From the NCBI RefSeq assembly GCF_013385825.1, contig NZ_JACAPG010000016.1, positions 1-36,855 on the forward strand: 36,855 nucleotides of DNA. Reading direction: 5' to 3'. This document shows positions 15,708 to 23,369 of the stretch, one piece after another. Numbering within the stretch: the first letter of the stretch is position 1; every line of letters begins with the position of its first letter. Made by a program: the position numbers and the translations under genes. The notes below the pieces were generated by a model. That model was not told where the DNA came from. It searched no databases and saw only the letters and a program-made list of their open reading frames with translations. This stretch comes from Pseudomonas reactans. GTDB lineage: Bacteria; Pseudomonadota; Gammaproteobacteria; Pseudomonadales; Pseudomonadaceae.

Positions 15708-16661
15708 ATGCGCCTGACCCTGCCCCTCCTGCTGATCGCTCTACTATCGGGCATCACCCACGCCGACGACCTGCAACCGCTGCGCGTGGCTAATCAGAAG
15801 TCCACCATCAAGGCGCTGCTGGAAGCCTCCGGCGAATCGAAAAACGTGCCTTACGAAATCCGCTGGTCGGAGTTCCCGTCGGCCTCGCCCCTGGGTGAAG
15901 CCTTGAACGCCGGGGCCGTGGACATCGGCGCCCTCGGTGACGCGCCCTACGTGTTCGCCCTGGGGGCCGGTGCGTCGCTCAAGGTGGTCAGCATCATTCA
16001 CGCCGAAGGGCGTAACACCACCGCCCTGGTGGTGCCCAAGGACTCACCGATCAAGACCGTCGCCGACCTCAAGGGCAAGAAAATCGTCACCGGGCGTGGC
16101 TCCATCGGCCATTACCTGGCGATCAAGGCCCTGGCCACCGCCGGGCTGACCACCCAGGACGTGCAATTCATTTTCCTGCTGCCGAGCGAGTCGCGCCTGG
16201 TGCTGGATAACGGCACCGCCGACGCCTGGGCCACCTGGGACCCGTACACCACCGTGGTCACCTCGCAAAGCCAGGCGCGCGTGCTGATCAGCGGCAACAA
16301 GCTGTTGAGCAATCACCTGTACCTCGCGGCCACCAGCCAAGCCATCGCCGACAAGCGCGCGCAACTGGATGACTTTGTCGCCCGCCTCGACCGCGCCTAT
16401 GCCTGGGCCAACGTGCACCCCAATGAATACGCGGCCGCCCAGGCCAAGATCACCGGCCTGCCGCTGGAAGTGCATGTGGAAGTCGCCAAGGACACCCACC
16501 TGACGCCGGTAGCCATCGACGACGCGGTCATCAGCGGCCTGCAAGCGACCGCCGACACCTACCAAAAAGAAGGCCTGTTGCTCAAGCACATCGACGTGTC
16601 ACAAGGCTTCGACAAGAGCTTCAACGCCAAGCGTGTCCCCCTTTCCCAAGCCTCGCGCTAA
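15708..16661 (+). CDS. Sulfonate/sulfur-compound ABC-type periplasmic binding protein
   Basis: This 317-residue SsuA/TauA-type binding protein has a 19-residue signal peptide ending THA, then NMT1/SsuA-like features: WSEFPSASPLGEALNAGAVDIGALGDAPYVFAL, TVADLKGKKIVTGRGSIGHY and ADAWATWDPYTTVV. It would deliver an organosulfur compound to an inner-membrane transporter. No ABC permease or ATPase gene lies beside it, so it must share one encoded elsewhere or serve as a sensor. GGAG lies 8 bases before the ATG within a leader that can fold over it. It heads an operon with two flavin-dependent enzymes. Confidence 0.92.
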   Translation: MRLTLPLLLIALLSGITHADDLQPLRVANQKSTIKALLEASGESKNVPYEIRWSEFPSASPLGEALNAGAVDIGALGDAPYVFALGAGASLKVVSIIHAEGRNTTALVVPKDSPIKTVADLKGKKIVTGRGSIGHYLAIKALATAGLTTQDVQFIFLLPSESRLVLDNGTADAWATWDPYTTVVTSQSQARVLISGNKLLSNHLYLAATSQAIADKRAQLDDFVARLDRAYAWANVHPNEYAAAQAKITGLPLEVHVEVAKDTHLTPVAIDDAVISGLQATADTYQKEGLLLKHIDVSQGFDKSFNAKRVPLSQASR

Positions 16662-16674
16662 TTAGGAGCAGAAC

Positions 16675-18024
16675 ATGAGCAAGCCACGCCATTTAAAATT
16701 GGGTGCAATGGTCCACGGTGTCGGTCACGGCTGGGGCGAATGGCGCCACCCGAACGCCCAACCCAATGCCAGCACCAGCTTTGGTTTCTACAAACAGCAG
16801 ACTGAACTGGCCGAAGCCGCCAAGTTCGACTTCGTGTTCATCGCCGACAGCCTGCATATCCACGCCAAATCCAGCCCGCATTACCTCAACCGTTTCGAGC
16901 CGCTGACCATCTTGTCGGCGCTCGCAGCAATCACCACGCACATCGGCCTGGTGGCGACCGTGACCGTCAGCTACACCGAGCCCTACCAGGTGGCGCGCCA
17001 GTTTTCGTCCCTGGACCATATCAGCGGCGGCCGTGCCGGCTGGAACGTGGTCACCTCGTGGCTGAGCGGCACCGCCGACAACTTCGGCAAGACCGAGCAT
17101 CCGCCCCATGCCGTGCGCTACCGCATCGCCAAGGAACACGTGAACGCGGTCAAGGGCCTGTGGGACTCCTGGGAGGACGACGCCTTTGCCTACAACAAGC
17201 AATCCGGCGAATTCTTCACCCCAAGCAAGCTGCATGCGCTGAACCACAAGGGCGAGTTTTTCTCGGTAAAAGGCCCGCTGAACATCGCGCGTTCGCGTCA
17301 GGGCCAGCCAGTGATTTTCCAGGCGGGCACCTCCGAAGATGGACGCAACTTCGCCGCAGAAAACTCCGACGCGATCTTTGTGCATGTGGACAGCATCGAG
17401 GAAGGCCTGGCCTATGCCCAAGACCTGAAGCGCCGCGCCAAAGGGTTTGGCCGCGACGCCAACAGCCTGTCGATCCTGCCGGGTATCCGCCCGATTGTTG
17501 GCCGCGATGAGGCCGAAGTGGAAAGCCGCTACCAACAGGCCGTGGACCTGGTCACCGTGGAAGACGCGATCGTCGCCCTCGGCCGCCCATTCAACGACCA
17601 CGACTTCAGCCAATACCCGCTGGACGCGCCGTTCCCGGAGCTCGGTGACCTGGGTTCCAACAGCCAGAAAGGCGGTTCCGACCGCATCAAGCAATTGGCC
17701 AAGGACGAAGGCCTGACATTGCGTGAAGTGGCCCTGCGCTTCTCGCGCCCCAAACGCGATTTTGTCGGCACCCCGGACCAGGTCGCTGATGCGATCCAGA
17801 CCTGGTTCGAAACCGGCGCCAGCGATGGTTTCATCATCAATTCGGTCCTGCCGGATGGCTTGCAGTATTTCACCGAGCTGGTGGTGCCGGTGTTGCAGCA
17901 ACGCGGCCTGTTCCGCACCGACTACAGCGGCCAAACGCTACGCGACAACCTGGGCCTGGCGGTACCGGCCAACCGCTACAGCGTCGCCGCCGAGGTTGAA
18001 GAGCAGCAAGAGGCGCTGGCATGA
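16675..18024 (+). CDS. DmoA/NtaA/SnaA-type FMNH2-dependent monooxygenase
   Basis: This 449-residue luciferase-like enzyme belongs to the NtaA/SnaA/DszA group, which includes dimethyl-sulfide and dibenzothiophene-sulfone monooxygenases. Signatures seen are MVHGVGHGWGEWRHPNA, FIADSLH, VARQFSSLDHISGGRAGWNVVTSW, NFGKTEHPPHAVRY and VIFQAGTSEDGRNFAAENSDAIF. It uses FMNH2 from a separate reductase to cleave a C-S or C-N bond. TTAGGAGCAGAAC gives a clear ribosome site. With the next gene overlapping by 4 bases, it forms a two-step oxidation pair resembling DszC-DszA logic, probably for sulfur scavenging. The substrate is unknown. Confidence 0.92.
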   Translation: MSKPRHLKLGAMVHGVGHGWGEWRHPNAQPNASTSFGFYKQQTELAEAAKFDFVFIADSLHIHAKSSPHYLNRFEPLTILSALAAITTHIGLVATVTVSYTEPYQVARQFSSLDHISGGRAGWNVVTSWLSGTADNFGKTEHPPHAVRYRIAKEHVNAVKGLWDSWEDDAFAYNKQSGEFFTPSKLHALNHKGEFFSVKGPLNIARSRQGQPVIFQAGTSEDGRNFAAENSDAIFVHVDSIEEGLAYAQDLKRRAKGFGRDANSLSILPGIRPIVGRDEAEVESRYQQAVDLVTVEDAIVALGRPFNDHDFSQYPLDAPFPELGDLGSNSQKGGSDRIKQLAKDEGLTLREVALRFSRPKRDFVGTPDQVADAIQTWFETGASDGFIINSVLPDGLQYFTELVVPVLQQRGLFRTDYSGQTLRDNLGLAVPANRYSVAAEVEEQQEALA

Positions 18025-19199
18025 GCCAATCCTCGCAACCTTCCTTACGCTCCGTGGAAGTCGCCCATTTCGACGCCCTGCTCGAACGCCTCACCACCGA
18101 GCTGGCCAGCACCGCACACGTCTATGACGAGAGCGGCGCCTTCCCCCACGCCAACTTCCAGGTGCTGCACCAGCATGGCCTGGTCGCCCTCACCGTGCCC
18201 AAAGCCCTGGGCGGCGGCGGCGCCAGCCTGTCCCAGGCGCGCAAGGCGATCAGTGCGATCGCCAAGGGCGAGCCGTCCACCGCGCTGATCCTGGTGATGC
18301 AGTACCTGCAACACACTCGCCTGCAAGACAGCAAGACCTGGCCCGCCCACCTGCGCACCCAAGTGGCCGAAGACGCCGTGCGCAACGGCGCCCTGATCAA
18401 CGCCCTGCGCGTCGAACCCGACCTTGGCACCCCGGCCCGTGGCGGCCTGCCGGCGACCACTGCGGTACGCACTGCCGAGGGATGGCGCATCAGCGGCCGC
18501 AAGATCTACTCCACCGGCAGCCACGGCCTGAGCTGGTTCAGCGTATGGGGCCGCAGTGACGACGCCGACCCGCTGGTAGGTGCCTGGCTGGTGCCCAAAA
18601 ACAGTCCCGGCGTGACCATCATCGACACCTGGGACCACCTGGGCATGCGCGCTACCTGCAGCCATGAAGTGGTGCTCGACAACGTGCTGGTGCCGCTGGA
18701 CCACGCTGTCAGCGTCAGCCCCTGGAGCGCGCCGTCGCCGGAGCTGGACGGCGAAGGTTTCCTGTGGATGTCGGTGTTGTTGTCCTCGGTATACGACGCC
18801 GTGGCCCAGGCTGCGCGGGACTGGCTGGTGAACTGGCTGGAAGAACGCGCGCCGTCCAACCTCGGCGCTGCGCTGTCGACCCTGCCGCGCTTCCAGGAAA
18901 CCGTCGGCCATATCGACACCCTGCTGTTCGCCAACCGTAGCCTGCTCGACGCTGCCGCCGAAGGCCACACCCCCGCCGCCAATGCGGCGCAGTTGAAGTA
19001 TCTGGTGACCCACAACGCGATTCGCGCCGTGGAGCTGGCCATCGAAGCCTCGGGCAACCCCGGTCTGTCGCGCCATAGTCCACTGCAACGGCATTACCGC
19101 GACGTGCTGTGCAGCCGCGTACATACCCCGCAGAACGACGCCGTATTGCAAGGCGTCGGCAAGGCCGTCTTCGCCCAACGCCAGAAGGAACGCACATGA
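18021..19199 (+). CDS. DszC/SfnB-type acyl-CoA-dehydrogenase-fold monooxygenase
   Basis: This 392-residue flavoprotein has the acyl-CoA dehydrogenase fold: N-terminal helices with LVALTVPKALGGGGAS, the mid-domain ISGRKIYSTGSHGLSWFSVWG beta segment, and a C-terminal helical domain ending in the RHYRDVLCSRVHTPQND segment. Members next to LLM genes in sulfur clusters (SfnB, DszC) act as FMNH2-dependent S- or N-oxygenases rather than dehydrogenases. No clear dehydrogenase glutamate can be placed at the usual site. The start overlaps the previous stop (ATGA) and the stop overlaps the next start (ATGA), so the three genes are tightly coupled. Confidence 0.88.
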   Translation: MSQSSQPSLRSVEVAHFDALLERLTTELASTAHVYDESGAFPHANFQVLHQHGLVALTVPKALGGGGASLSQARKAISAIAKGEPSTALILVMQYLQHTRLQDSKTWPAHLRTQVAEDAVRNGALINALRVEPDLGTPARGGLPATTAVRTAEGWRISGRKIYSTGSHGLSWFSVWGRSDDADPLVGAWLVPKNSPGVTIIDTWDHLGMRATCSHEVVLDNVLVPLDHAVSVSPWSAPSPELDGEGFLWMSVLLSSVYDAVAQAARDWLVNWLEERAPSNLGAALSTLPRFQETVGHIDTLLFANRSLLDAAAEGHTPAANAAQLKYLVTHNAIRAVELAIEASGNPGLSRHSPLQRHYRDVLCSRVHTPQNDAVLQGVGKAVFAQRQKERT

Positions 19200-20137
19200 G
19201 TCAGGTGATTATCGCCAGCCAGTTGGACGAAGATTTCAATGAAGTGATTCGCGAGCGCCTGGCAAAGATCCATCCCCAAGCCCAGGTGATCGGCGTGCCC
19301 GTTGGCGTACCGAGCGACCTGCCGCCCCAGGCGAATATCCTGCTGCTGCGCCCGATCAATGTGCGCGGCTACACCGCGCCGGACACCCCACCACCGGGTT
19401 GGCCGTACGGCGCGCAATGGGTGCACCTGGTGTCGTCGGGCATCGATTTCTACCCGCAATGGCTGTTCAACGGCCCGCCGGTGACCACCTCCCGTGGCAG
19501 TGCCGCTGACAACCTGGCCGAGTTCGCCTTGGCCGCGATCTTTGCCGCCGCCAAGCATCTGCCGGACATCTGGGTAAAGGATTCGCAGTGGAATTTCACC
19601 GCGTTGCGCCCGCTGAAGGGCACCACATTGGGCATCCTGGGGTTTGGTGCGATAGGCGAACGCCTCGCGCAAAAAGCCCTGGCCCTGGGGATCAAGGTCG
19701 TAGCGCTGCGCCAAAGCCAGGCGCCGTTCACCGCGGGCGTGGACGCCGCCAAGGACATCCACGACCTGTTCGCCCGCGCCGATCACCTGGTGGTGGCAGC
19801 ACCGCTGACCGAGTCCACGCGGCAGCTCATCAACCGTGACGTGCTGGGCAGCGCCAAGCCGGGGCTGCACCTGATCAATATCGCACGCGGTGGGTTGCTG
19901 GATCAGGAGGCCCTGCTGGAAGCGCTGGACAATGGGCGGATAGGCCTGGCATCGCTGGATGTGACCCAGCCGGAGCCTTTGCCGGACGGGCATCCGTTGT
20001 ACAGCCATCCGCGTGTGCGGTTGTCACCGCATACCTCGGCCATTTCGACCAACAGCAAGGAAGAAATTGCCGAGACGTTTTTGGCCAATCTGGAGCGGTA
20101 TGTCGCCAATGCTGAGCTCTACAACCGCGCCAATTGA
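19196..20137 (+). CDS. D-isomer-specific 2-hydroxyacid dehydrogenase
   Basis: This 313-residue NAD(P)H enzyme interconverts 2-oxoacids and D-2-hydroxyacids. It has the Rossmann motif LGILGFGAIGERLA, the catalytic arginine in INIARGGLLD, glutamate in TQPEPLPDGHPLY and histidine in LSPHTSAIS. The start is ATG at 19196 with AAGGAA upstream, overlapping the preceding stop. It closes the flavoenzyme operon and may reduce a carbonyl product released on desulfurisation, which is inference. It ends 8 bases from the convergent tonB stop, leaving no room for a separate terminator. Confidence 0.9.
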   Translation: MSQVIIASQLDEDFNEVIRERLAKIHPQAQVIGVPVGVPSDLPPQANILLLRPINVRGYTAPDTPPPGWPYGAQWVHLVSSGIDFYPQWLFNGPPVTTSRGSAADNLAEFALAAIFAAAKHLPDIWVKDSQWNFTALRPLKGTTLGILGFGAIGERLAQKALALGIKVVALRQSQAPFTAGVDAAKDIHDLFARADHLVVAAPLTESTRQLINRDVLGSAKPGLHLINIARGGLLDQEALLEALDNGRIGLASLDVTQPEPLPDGHPLYSHPRVRLSPHTSAISTNSKEEIAETFLANLERYVANAELYNRAN

Positions 20138-20144
20138 TCGCCGT

Positions 20145-20912
20145 CTACTTGATGCGGTAATGGAAAGTATTGCGCACTGCCGGCACCGGCACGGGTTTTC
20201 CATCGACGATCCTCGGCTGGTAGCGGAAGGTATTCGCCGCCGCCAGTGAAGGCCGCATGAACAGTGGGTGGCAGCCGTCCAGCACCTTGGGGTTTTCTAC
20301 ACGCCCTTGGGTGTTGACGGTGTACTCCACCGAACAATCGCCTTCGATGTTTTTGTCCAGGGCACGCTCCGGATAGTCTGGCGCCTCTTTGCTCAAGGGT
20401 TGGTACTGACGACTGTCGAAGGCCGGCGCGGCGGCCGGTGCTGCAGGGCGTGCGCGTTCCGCAGCGAGGCGCTCCTGGGCCAGGCGCTGCTGTTCCAGCT
20501 CGCGACTGCGCTGTTCGGTGGCCAGGCGCTCCTGTTGCTGCTCCAGCTGCTTTTCCTCGACCCGCTTGCGCGCCAAGGCGGCTTTTTCCAGTTTTTGTGC
20601 CTGGATCTGTGGATCGATCACCGGTTTCGCCGGCACGGGAACCACCACAGGCTCCGGCGCTGGCGCTGCGACGGCCACAGGCTCAGGCACGGGAGCTGGT
20701 GTCGGCGCTGGCGGCATCATCACCAACTGGGTATGCATCACCCTCGGCGTTTCCACCGGCGGCTTATCTGTCGACCCACCCAGCATCAACACCGCCAACA
20801 CGCCTACATGCAGCGCCACCGCGAGGCTGGCCGCCACGCTGTTTCTCCAGAATCCGGAAAACTCCCCAGGCGCCACCGCCAGCATCGGACTGTGCATGAT
20901 CATCGCCGTCAT
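20145..20912 (-). CDS. tonB: TonB-type energy transducer with coiled-coil linker
   Basis: This 255-residue protein has a short cytoplasmic start, one transmembrane helix (about residues 25-45), a proline/alanine-rich stretch (70-100), a glutamine/arginine/glutamate coiled coil (about 105-165), and a C-terminal TonB domain with APDYPERALDKNIEGDCSVEY and NTFRYQPRI. It would link the ExbB-ExbD motor to outer-membrane receptors or transporters. The coiled coil in place of a long Pro-rich rod recalls TolA. The start overlaps the exbD stop (ATGA). Confidence 0.9.
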   Translation of the reverse strand: MTAMIMHSPMLAVAPGEFSGFWRNSVAASLAVALHVGVLAVLMLGGSTDKPPVETPRVMHTQLVMMPPAPTPAPVPEPVAVAAPAPEPVVVPVPAKPVIDPQIQAQKLEKAALARKRVEEKQLEQQQERLATEQRSRELEQQRLAQERLAAERARPAAPAAAPAFDSRQYQPLSKEAPDYPERALDKNIEGDCSVEYTVNTQGRVENPKVLDGCHPLFMRPSLAAANTFRYQPRIVDGKPVPVPAVRNTFHYRIK

Positions 20913-21355
20913 TGCGGGGCCTCGGTCACCAACCCCAGATGGCTGACACCGCCCTTCTGCAACACCGCCATGGCCGCCACGACCCGGCCGTAGCCCGCGT
21001 TGTCGTCGGCGCGGATATACACCTGGGTGTCGCTGCGCGCCGCCACCACCTGCATGACCTTGGCGCCCATTTCATCCAGGGTCACGGCGCTGTCGGTCTG
21101 GTGCGTGGTGTCGAGTTCGCCGCCCAGGTTCCAGTAGTAGCCGCCGTCGGCCTTCACCGACAGCGTCAGGATCTGCTGGCGCGTGTCGGTGGCCAGTGCC
21201 TCGGCGGCGACTTTGGGCAGCTCGATTTTTACACCTTGGGTCAGCATCGGCGCGGTGACCATGAAGATCACCAGCAGCACCAGCATCACGTCGATGTAAG
21301 GCACCACGTTCATCTCGGCCTTGGGCCCGTGCTTGCGTTGCGGCCTGGTCAACAT
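20909..21355 (-). CDS. exbD: ExbD/TolR-family motor protein
   Basis: This 148-residue protein has one membrane helix with the proton-path aspartate in NVVPYIDVMLVLLVIFMV, followed by a periplasmic TolR-like domain ending in QVYIRADDNAGYGRVVAAM. AAGGAG lies 7 bases before ATG. It is encoded between exbB and tonB with minimal gaps. By sequence it leans to TolR rather than classical ExbD, but the TonB-type C-terminus of the partner argues for an energy-transducing role. Confidence 0.92.
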   Translation of the reverse strand: MLTRPQRKHGPKAEMNVVPYIDVMLVLLVIFMVTAPMLTQGVKIELPKVAAEALATDTRQQILTLSVKADGGYYWNLGGELDTTHQTDSAVTLDEMGAKVMQVVAARSDTQVYIRADDNAGYGRVVAAMAVLQKGGVSHLGLVTEAPQ

Positions 21356-21370
21356 CGGTTTGCTCCTTGC

Positions 21371-22063
21371 TCAGGCGGCCACGGCCAGGTTGATCGGCGT
21401 ACCGCGCAAGGTGCGGTGCAGGCGCACTTGCAGCTCGTTGCCGAAGGCGTAGTAGCGGGTCAGCAGAGTCTGGCCACGTGCGGCGAAACGGTTGTAGGCA
21501 ATCACCGCCGGGATGGCCGCAAACAAGCCAATGGCGGTGGCGATCAGTGCTTCAGCGATGCCCGGCGCCACGGTGGACAGCGTGGCCTGCTGCACCTGGG
21601 ACAAGCCGATAAAGGAATTCATGATGCCCCACACGGTGCCGAACAAGCCGATGTAGGGGCTGACCGAACCCACGGTCGCCAGAAATTGCAGGCCCTTTTC
21701 CAGCTCGATTTCCTGCTCGGTGATCGCCACCTGCAAGGCGCGCTCGACCCCTTCCAGCACGGCCGGATCGTGGCCCTGCAGGTGCTGGTATTCCTGGACT
21801 CCCGCGATAAAGATCGGCGCAATGCCGCCCTCGCCCGCCTGCAGGGTTTCGCGGTACAGCGGCTGCAAGTCCGCAGCGCTACGAAAGCGCAGCACAAAAC
21901 TCTTCAACTGGCGCTCCAGGCGGCGCAACACACTGGCGCGCTGGATGATCAGGTACCAACTGAGCAAGGAGGCCAGCAGCAGCGTGACCATCACGGCCTT
22001 GACCAACAGGCTGGCGTCACTGATCAAACCCCAGATCGTCATATGTTCCATCGTCGCGTGCAT
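21371..22063 (-). CDS. exbB: ExbB/TolQ-family motor protein
   Basis: This 230-residue inner-membrane protein has three helices and the TolQ/ExbB signature GSVSPYIGLFGTVWGIMNSF plus APGIAEALIATAIGLFAAIPAV. It makes the proton-conducting pentamer. I take the ATG at 22063 (MHATMEHMTIWG), preceded by CAGGTAACC. ATGs at 22051 and 22042 are alternatives with no ribosome site, and the longer frame up to 22219 is antisense to an AraC remnant. The length agrees with TolQ. The gene start lies in DNA derived from that remnant. Confidence 0.88.
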   Translation of the reverse strand: MHATMEHMTIWGLISDASLLVKAVMVTLLLASLLSWYLIIQRASVLRRLERQLKSFVLRFRSAADLQPLYRETLQAGEGGIAPIFIAGVQEYQHLQGHDPAVLEGVERALQVAITEQEIELEKGLQFLATVGSVSPYIGLFGTVWGIMNSFIGLSQVQQATLSTVAPGIAEALIATAIGLFAAIPAVIAYNRFAARGQTLLTRYYAFGNELQVRLHRTLRGTPINLAVAA

Positions 22064-22360
22064 GGTTACCTGCGCGAGCAGGTGCGCCAGCCGCCAAGCC
22101 TGGAACAAGCCGCGCAGGCCTTCGCCATGAGCCCGGCGACCCTCAAGCGCAAGCTGCACAAGCACGATACCGGCTTTCAGCAACAGGTCGACCGTGTGCG
22201 CAAGCAAGTGGCGCTGCACCTGTATCAGGTCAAGGGCTACAGCAATGACGAAGTGGCGGCGTACCTGAACTTCAACGACGCAGCGAATTTTCGCCGCTCA
22301 TTCAAGCGCTGGACCGGCAGCACGCCCAACCTGATCCGCCAACTGTTCAACAGCCGCTAG
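22043..22360 (+). pseudogene. AraC-family regulator, C-terminal HTH remnant
   Basis: A 105-codon stretch encodes only the AraC DNA-binding domain: SLEQAAQAFAMSPATLKRKL (first helix-turn-helix) and VAAYLNFNDAANFRRSFKRW then TGSTP (second). The upstream effector-binding two-thirds expected for a ~330-residue AraC regulator is absent. The sequence immediately 5' is exbB coding on the other strand. No good ribosome site precedes its first ATG. I infer a truncated gene cut by the rearrangement that placed the exbB-exbD-tonB operon here. Its last 14 bases overlap the convergent LysR gene end. Confidence 0.75.
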
Positions 22361-23228
22361 CCAGGCGTTCACGCAGGAACTCCACCAGCGCCTGCACCGG
22401 CCGCGAGCTTTGCCGATGCTGCGGGTACACCGCCGACAAGGTCAGCGCTTCGGGGGCGAACTCGTCGAGGACGGTGACCAGGCGGCCGTCCTTCAAGGCA
22501 TCGCCGACGATAAACGTCGGCAGGTAGGTCACACCCAAGCCGGCGATGGCGGTGTCGCGCAGCAAGTCGCCGTTGTTCACACGCATACGCCCGCTCACAT
22601 TCAGCGCCTGCACCTTACCCTTGAAACGCCATTGCACTTGGCGGCCATGGCCGTAGGGCAGGCAGTCGTGGTGGGCCAGGTCTTCGGGTTTTTGCGGCGT
22701 ACCGCGCAGGGCCAGGTAGTCGGGGCTCGCGCAATACACCCGGGGAATGCTGGCGATACGGCGCGCAATCAAGGTGGAATCCTCCAGGGTGCCGATGCGC
22801 AGCACCAGGTCGTAGCCCTCGCCGATCAGGTCCACGGGACGATCGCTCAAGTCGACCTCTACCGAGACTTGGGGATGGCGCTGTAGGAACAACGGCAACA
22901 GGCAGCCCAGATGGGCCATGGCAAACGACAACGGCGCGCTGAGGCGGAGGGTGCCACGGGGCTCGCTGTTCTGCCCGGCGATGCCCTGCTCCACTTGCTC
23001 GACTTCACCGAGCAGGCGCAAGGCGGACTCGTAATAACTCTGGCCGAGTGGCGTGACATCCAGACGGCGCGTGGAACGGTTGAGCAGGCGCACGCCGAGG
23101 CGGTCTTCCAGCTGGATCAGGCGGCGGCTGACGAACTGCTTGGACAGGCCCAGTTGCTCGGCGGCGGCGGTGAAACTGCCGGATTCCATGACCTGGCAGA
23201 ACAGCCGCATGTCTTCGAAGGGGTTCAT
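22347..23228 (-). CDS. LysR-type regulator
   Basis: This 293-residue LysR protein starts at MNPFEDMRLF (23228), the normal LysR N-terminus. It has HTH SFTAAAEQLGLSKQFVSRRLIQLE and an effector domain of the group that acts on small aromatic or quinone-type inducers (LSAPLSFAMAHLG, GEGYDLVLRIG). It is the closest regulator to the downstream-numbered YcaC-type hydrolase and amidohydrolase operon, from which it is separated by a degenerate REPIN. It may control that operon, but the genes share a strand, so this is not certain. Confidence 0.92.
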   Translation of the reverse strand: MNPFEDMRLFCQVMESGSFTAAAEQLGLSKQFVSRRLIQLEDRLGVRLLNRSTRRLDVTPLGQSYYESALRLLGEVEQVEQGIAGQNSEPRGTLRLSAPLSFAMAHLGCLLPLFLQRHPQVSVEVDLSDRPVDLIGEGYDLVLRIGTLEDSTLIARRIASIPRVYCASPDYLALRGTPQKPEDLAHHDCLPYGHGRQVQWRFKGKVQALNVSGRMRVNNGDLLRDTAIAGLGVTYLPTFIVGDALKDGRLVTVLDEFAPEALTLSAVYPQHRQSSRPVQALVEFLRERLASGC

Positions 23229-23288
23229 TGTCGCTTCTCGGTGGACAGAGACCGCGTTTATAGCCGGTTTAGATGCACACCGCAAAAT

Positions 23289-23351
23289 TGTAGGAGCCGG
23301 GGGGACGCCTAGTTCTTCAAGGACCCCATCGCCGGCAAGCCGGCTCCTACA
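23289..23351. repeat. Degenerate REPIN (GGAGCCGGCTTGCCGGCGATG class)
   Basis: The right arm GCCGGCAAGCCGGCTCCTACA is intact. The left arm TGTAGGAGCCGG breaks off into GGGGACGCC, so the inverted pair is damaged. It sits after the hydrolase stop and upstream of the LysR gene. Confidence 0.8.
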
Positions 23352-23369
23352 GGTGTAGTGTTGATGCGG

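Noticed and set aside
15708..16661. A complete ABC transporter operon for sulfonates
   Set aside because: Only the binding protein is encoded. The following genes are flavoenzymes and no permease or ATPase is present in the window.
20912..22360. A 482-codon plus-strand frame across tonB, exbD and exbB
   Set aside because: Only its last 105 codons look like protein (AraC HTH). The rest is antisense to three clear motor genes and is open only because of high GC.
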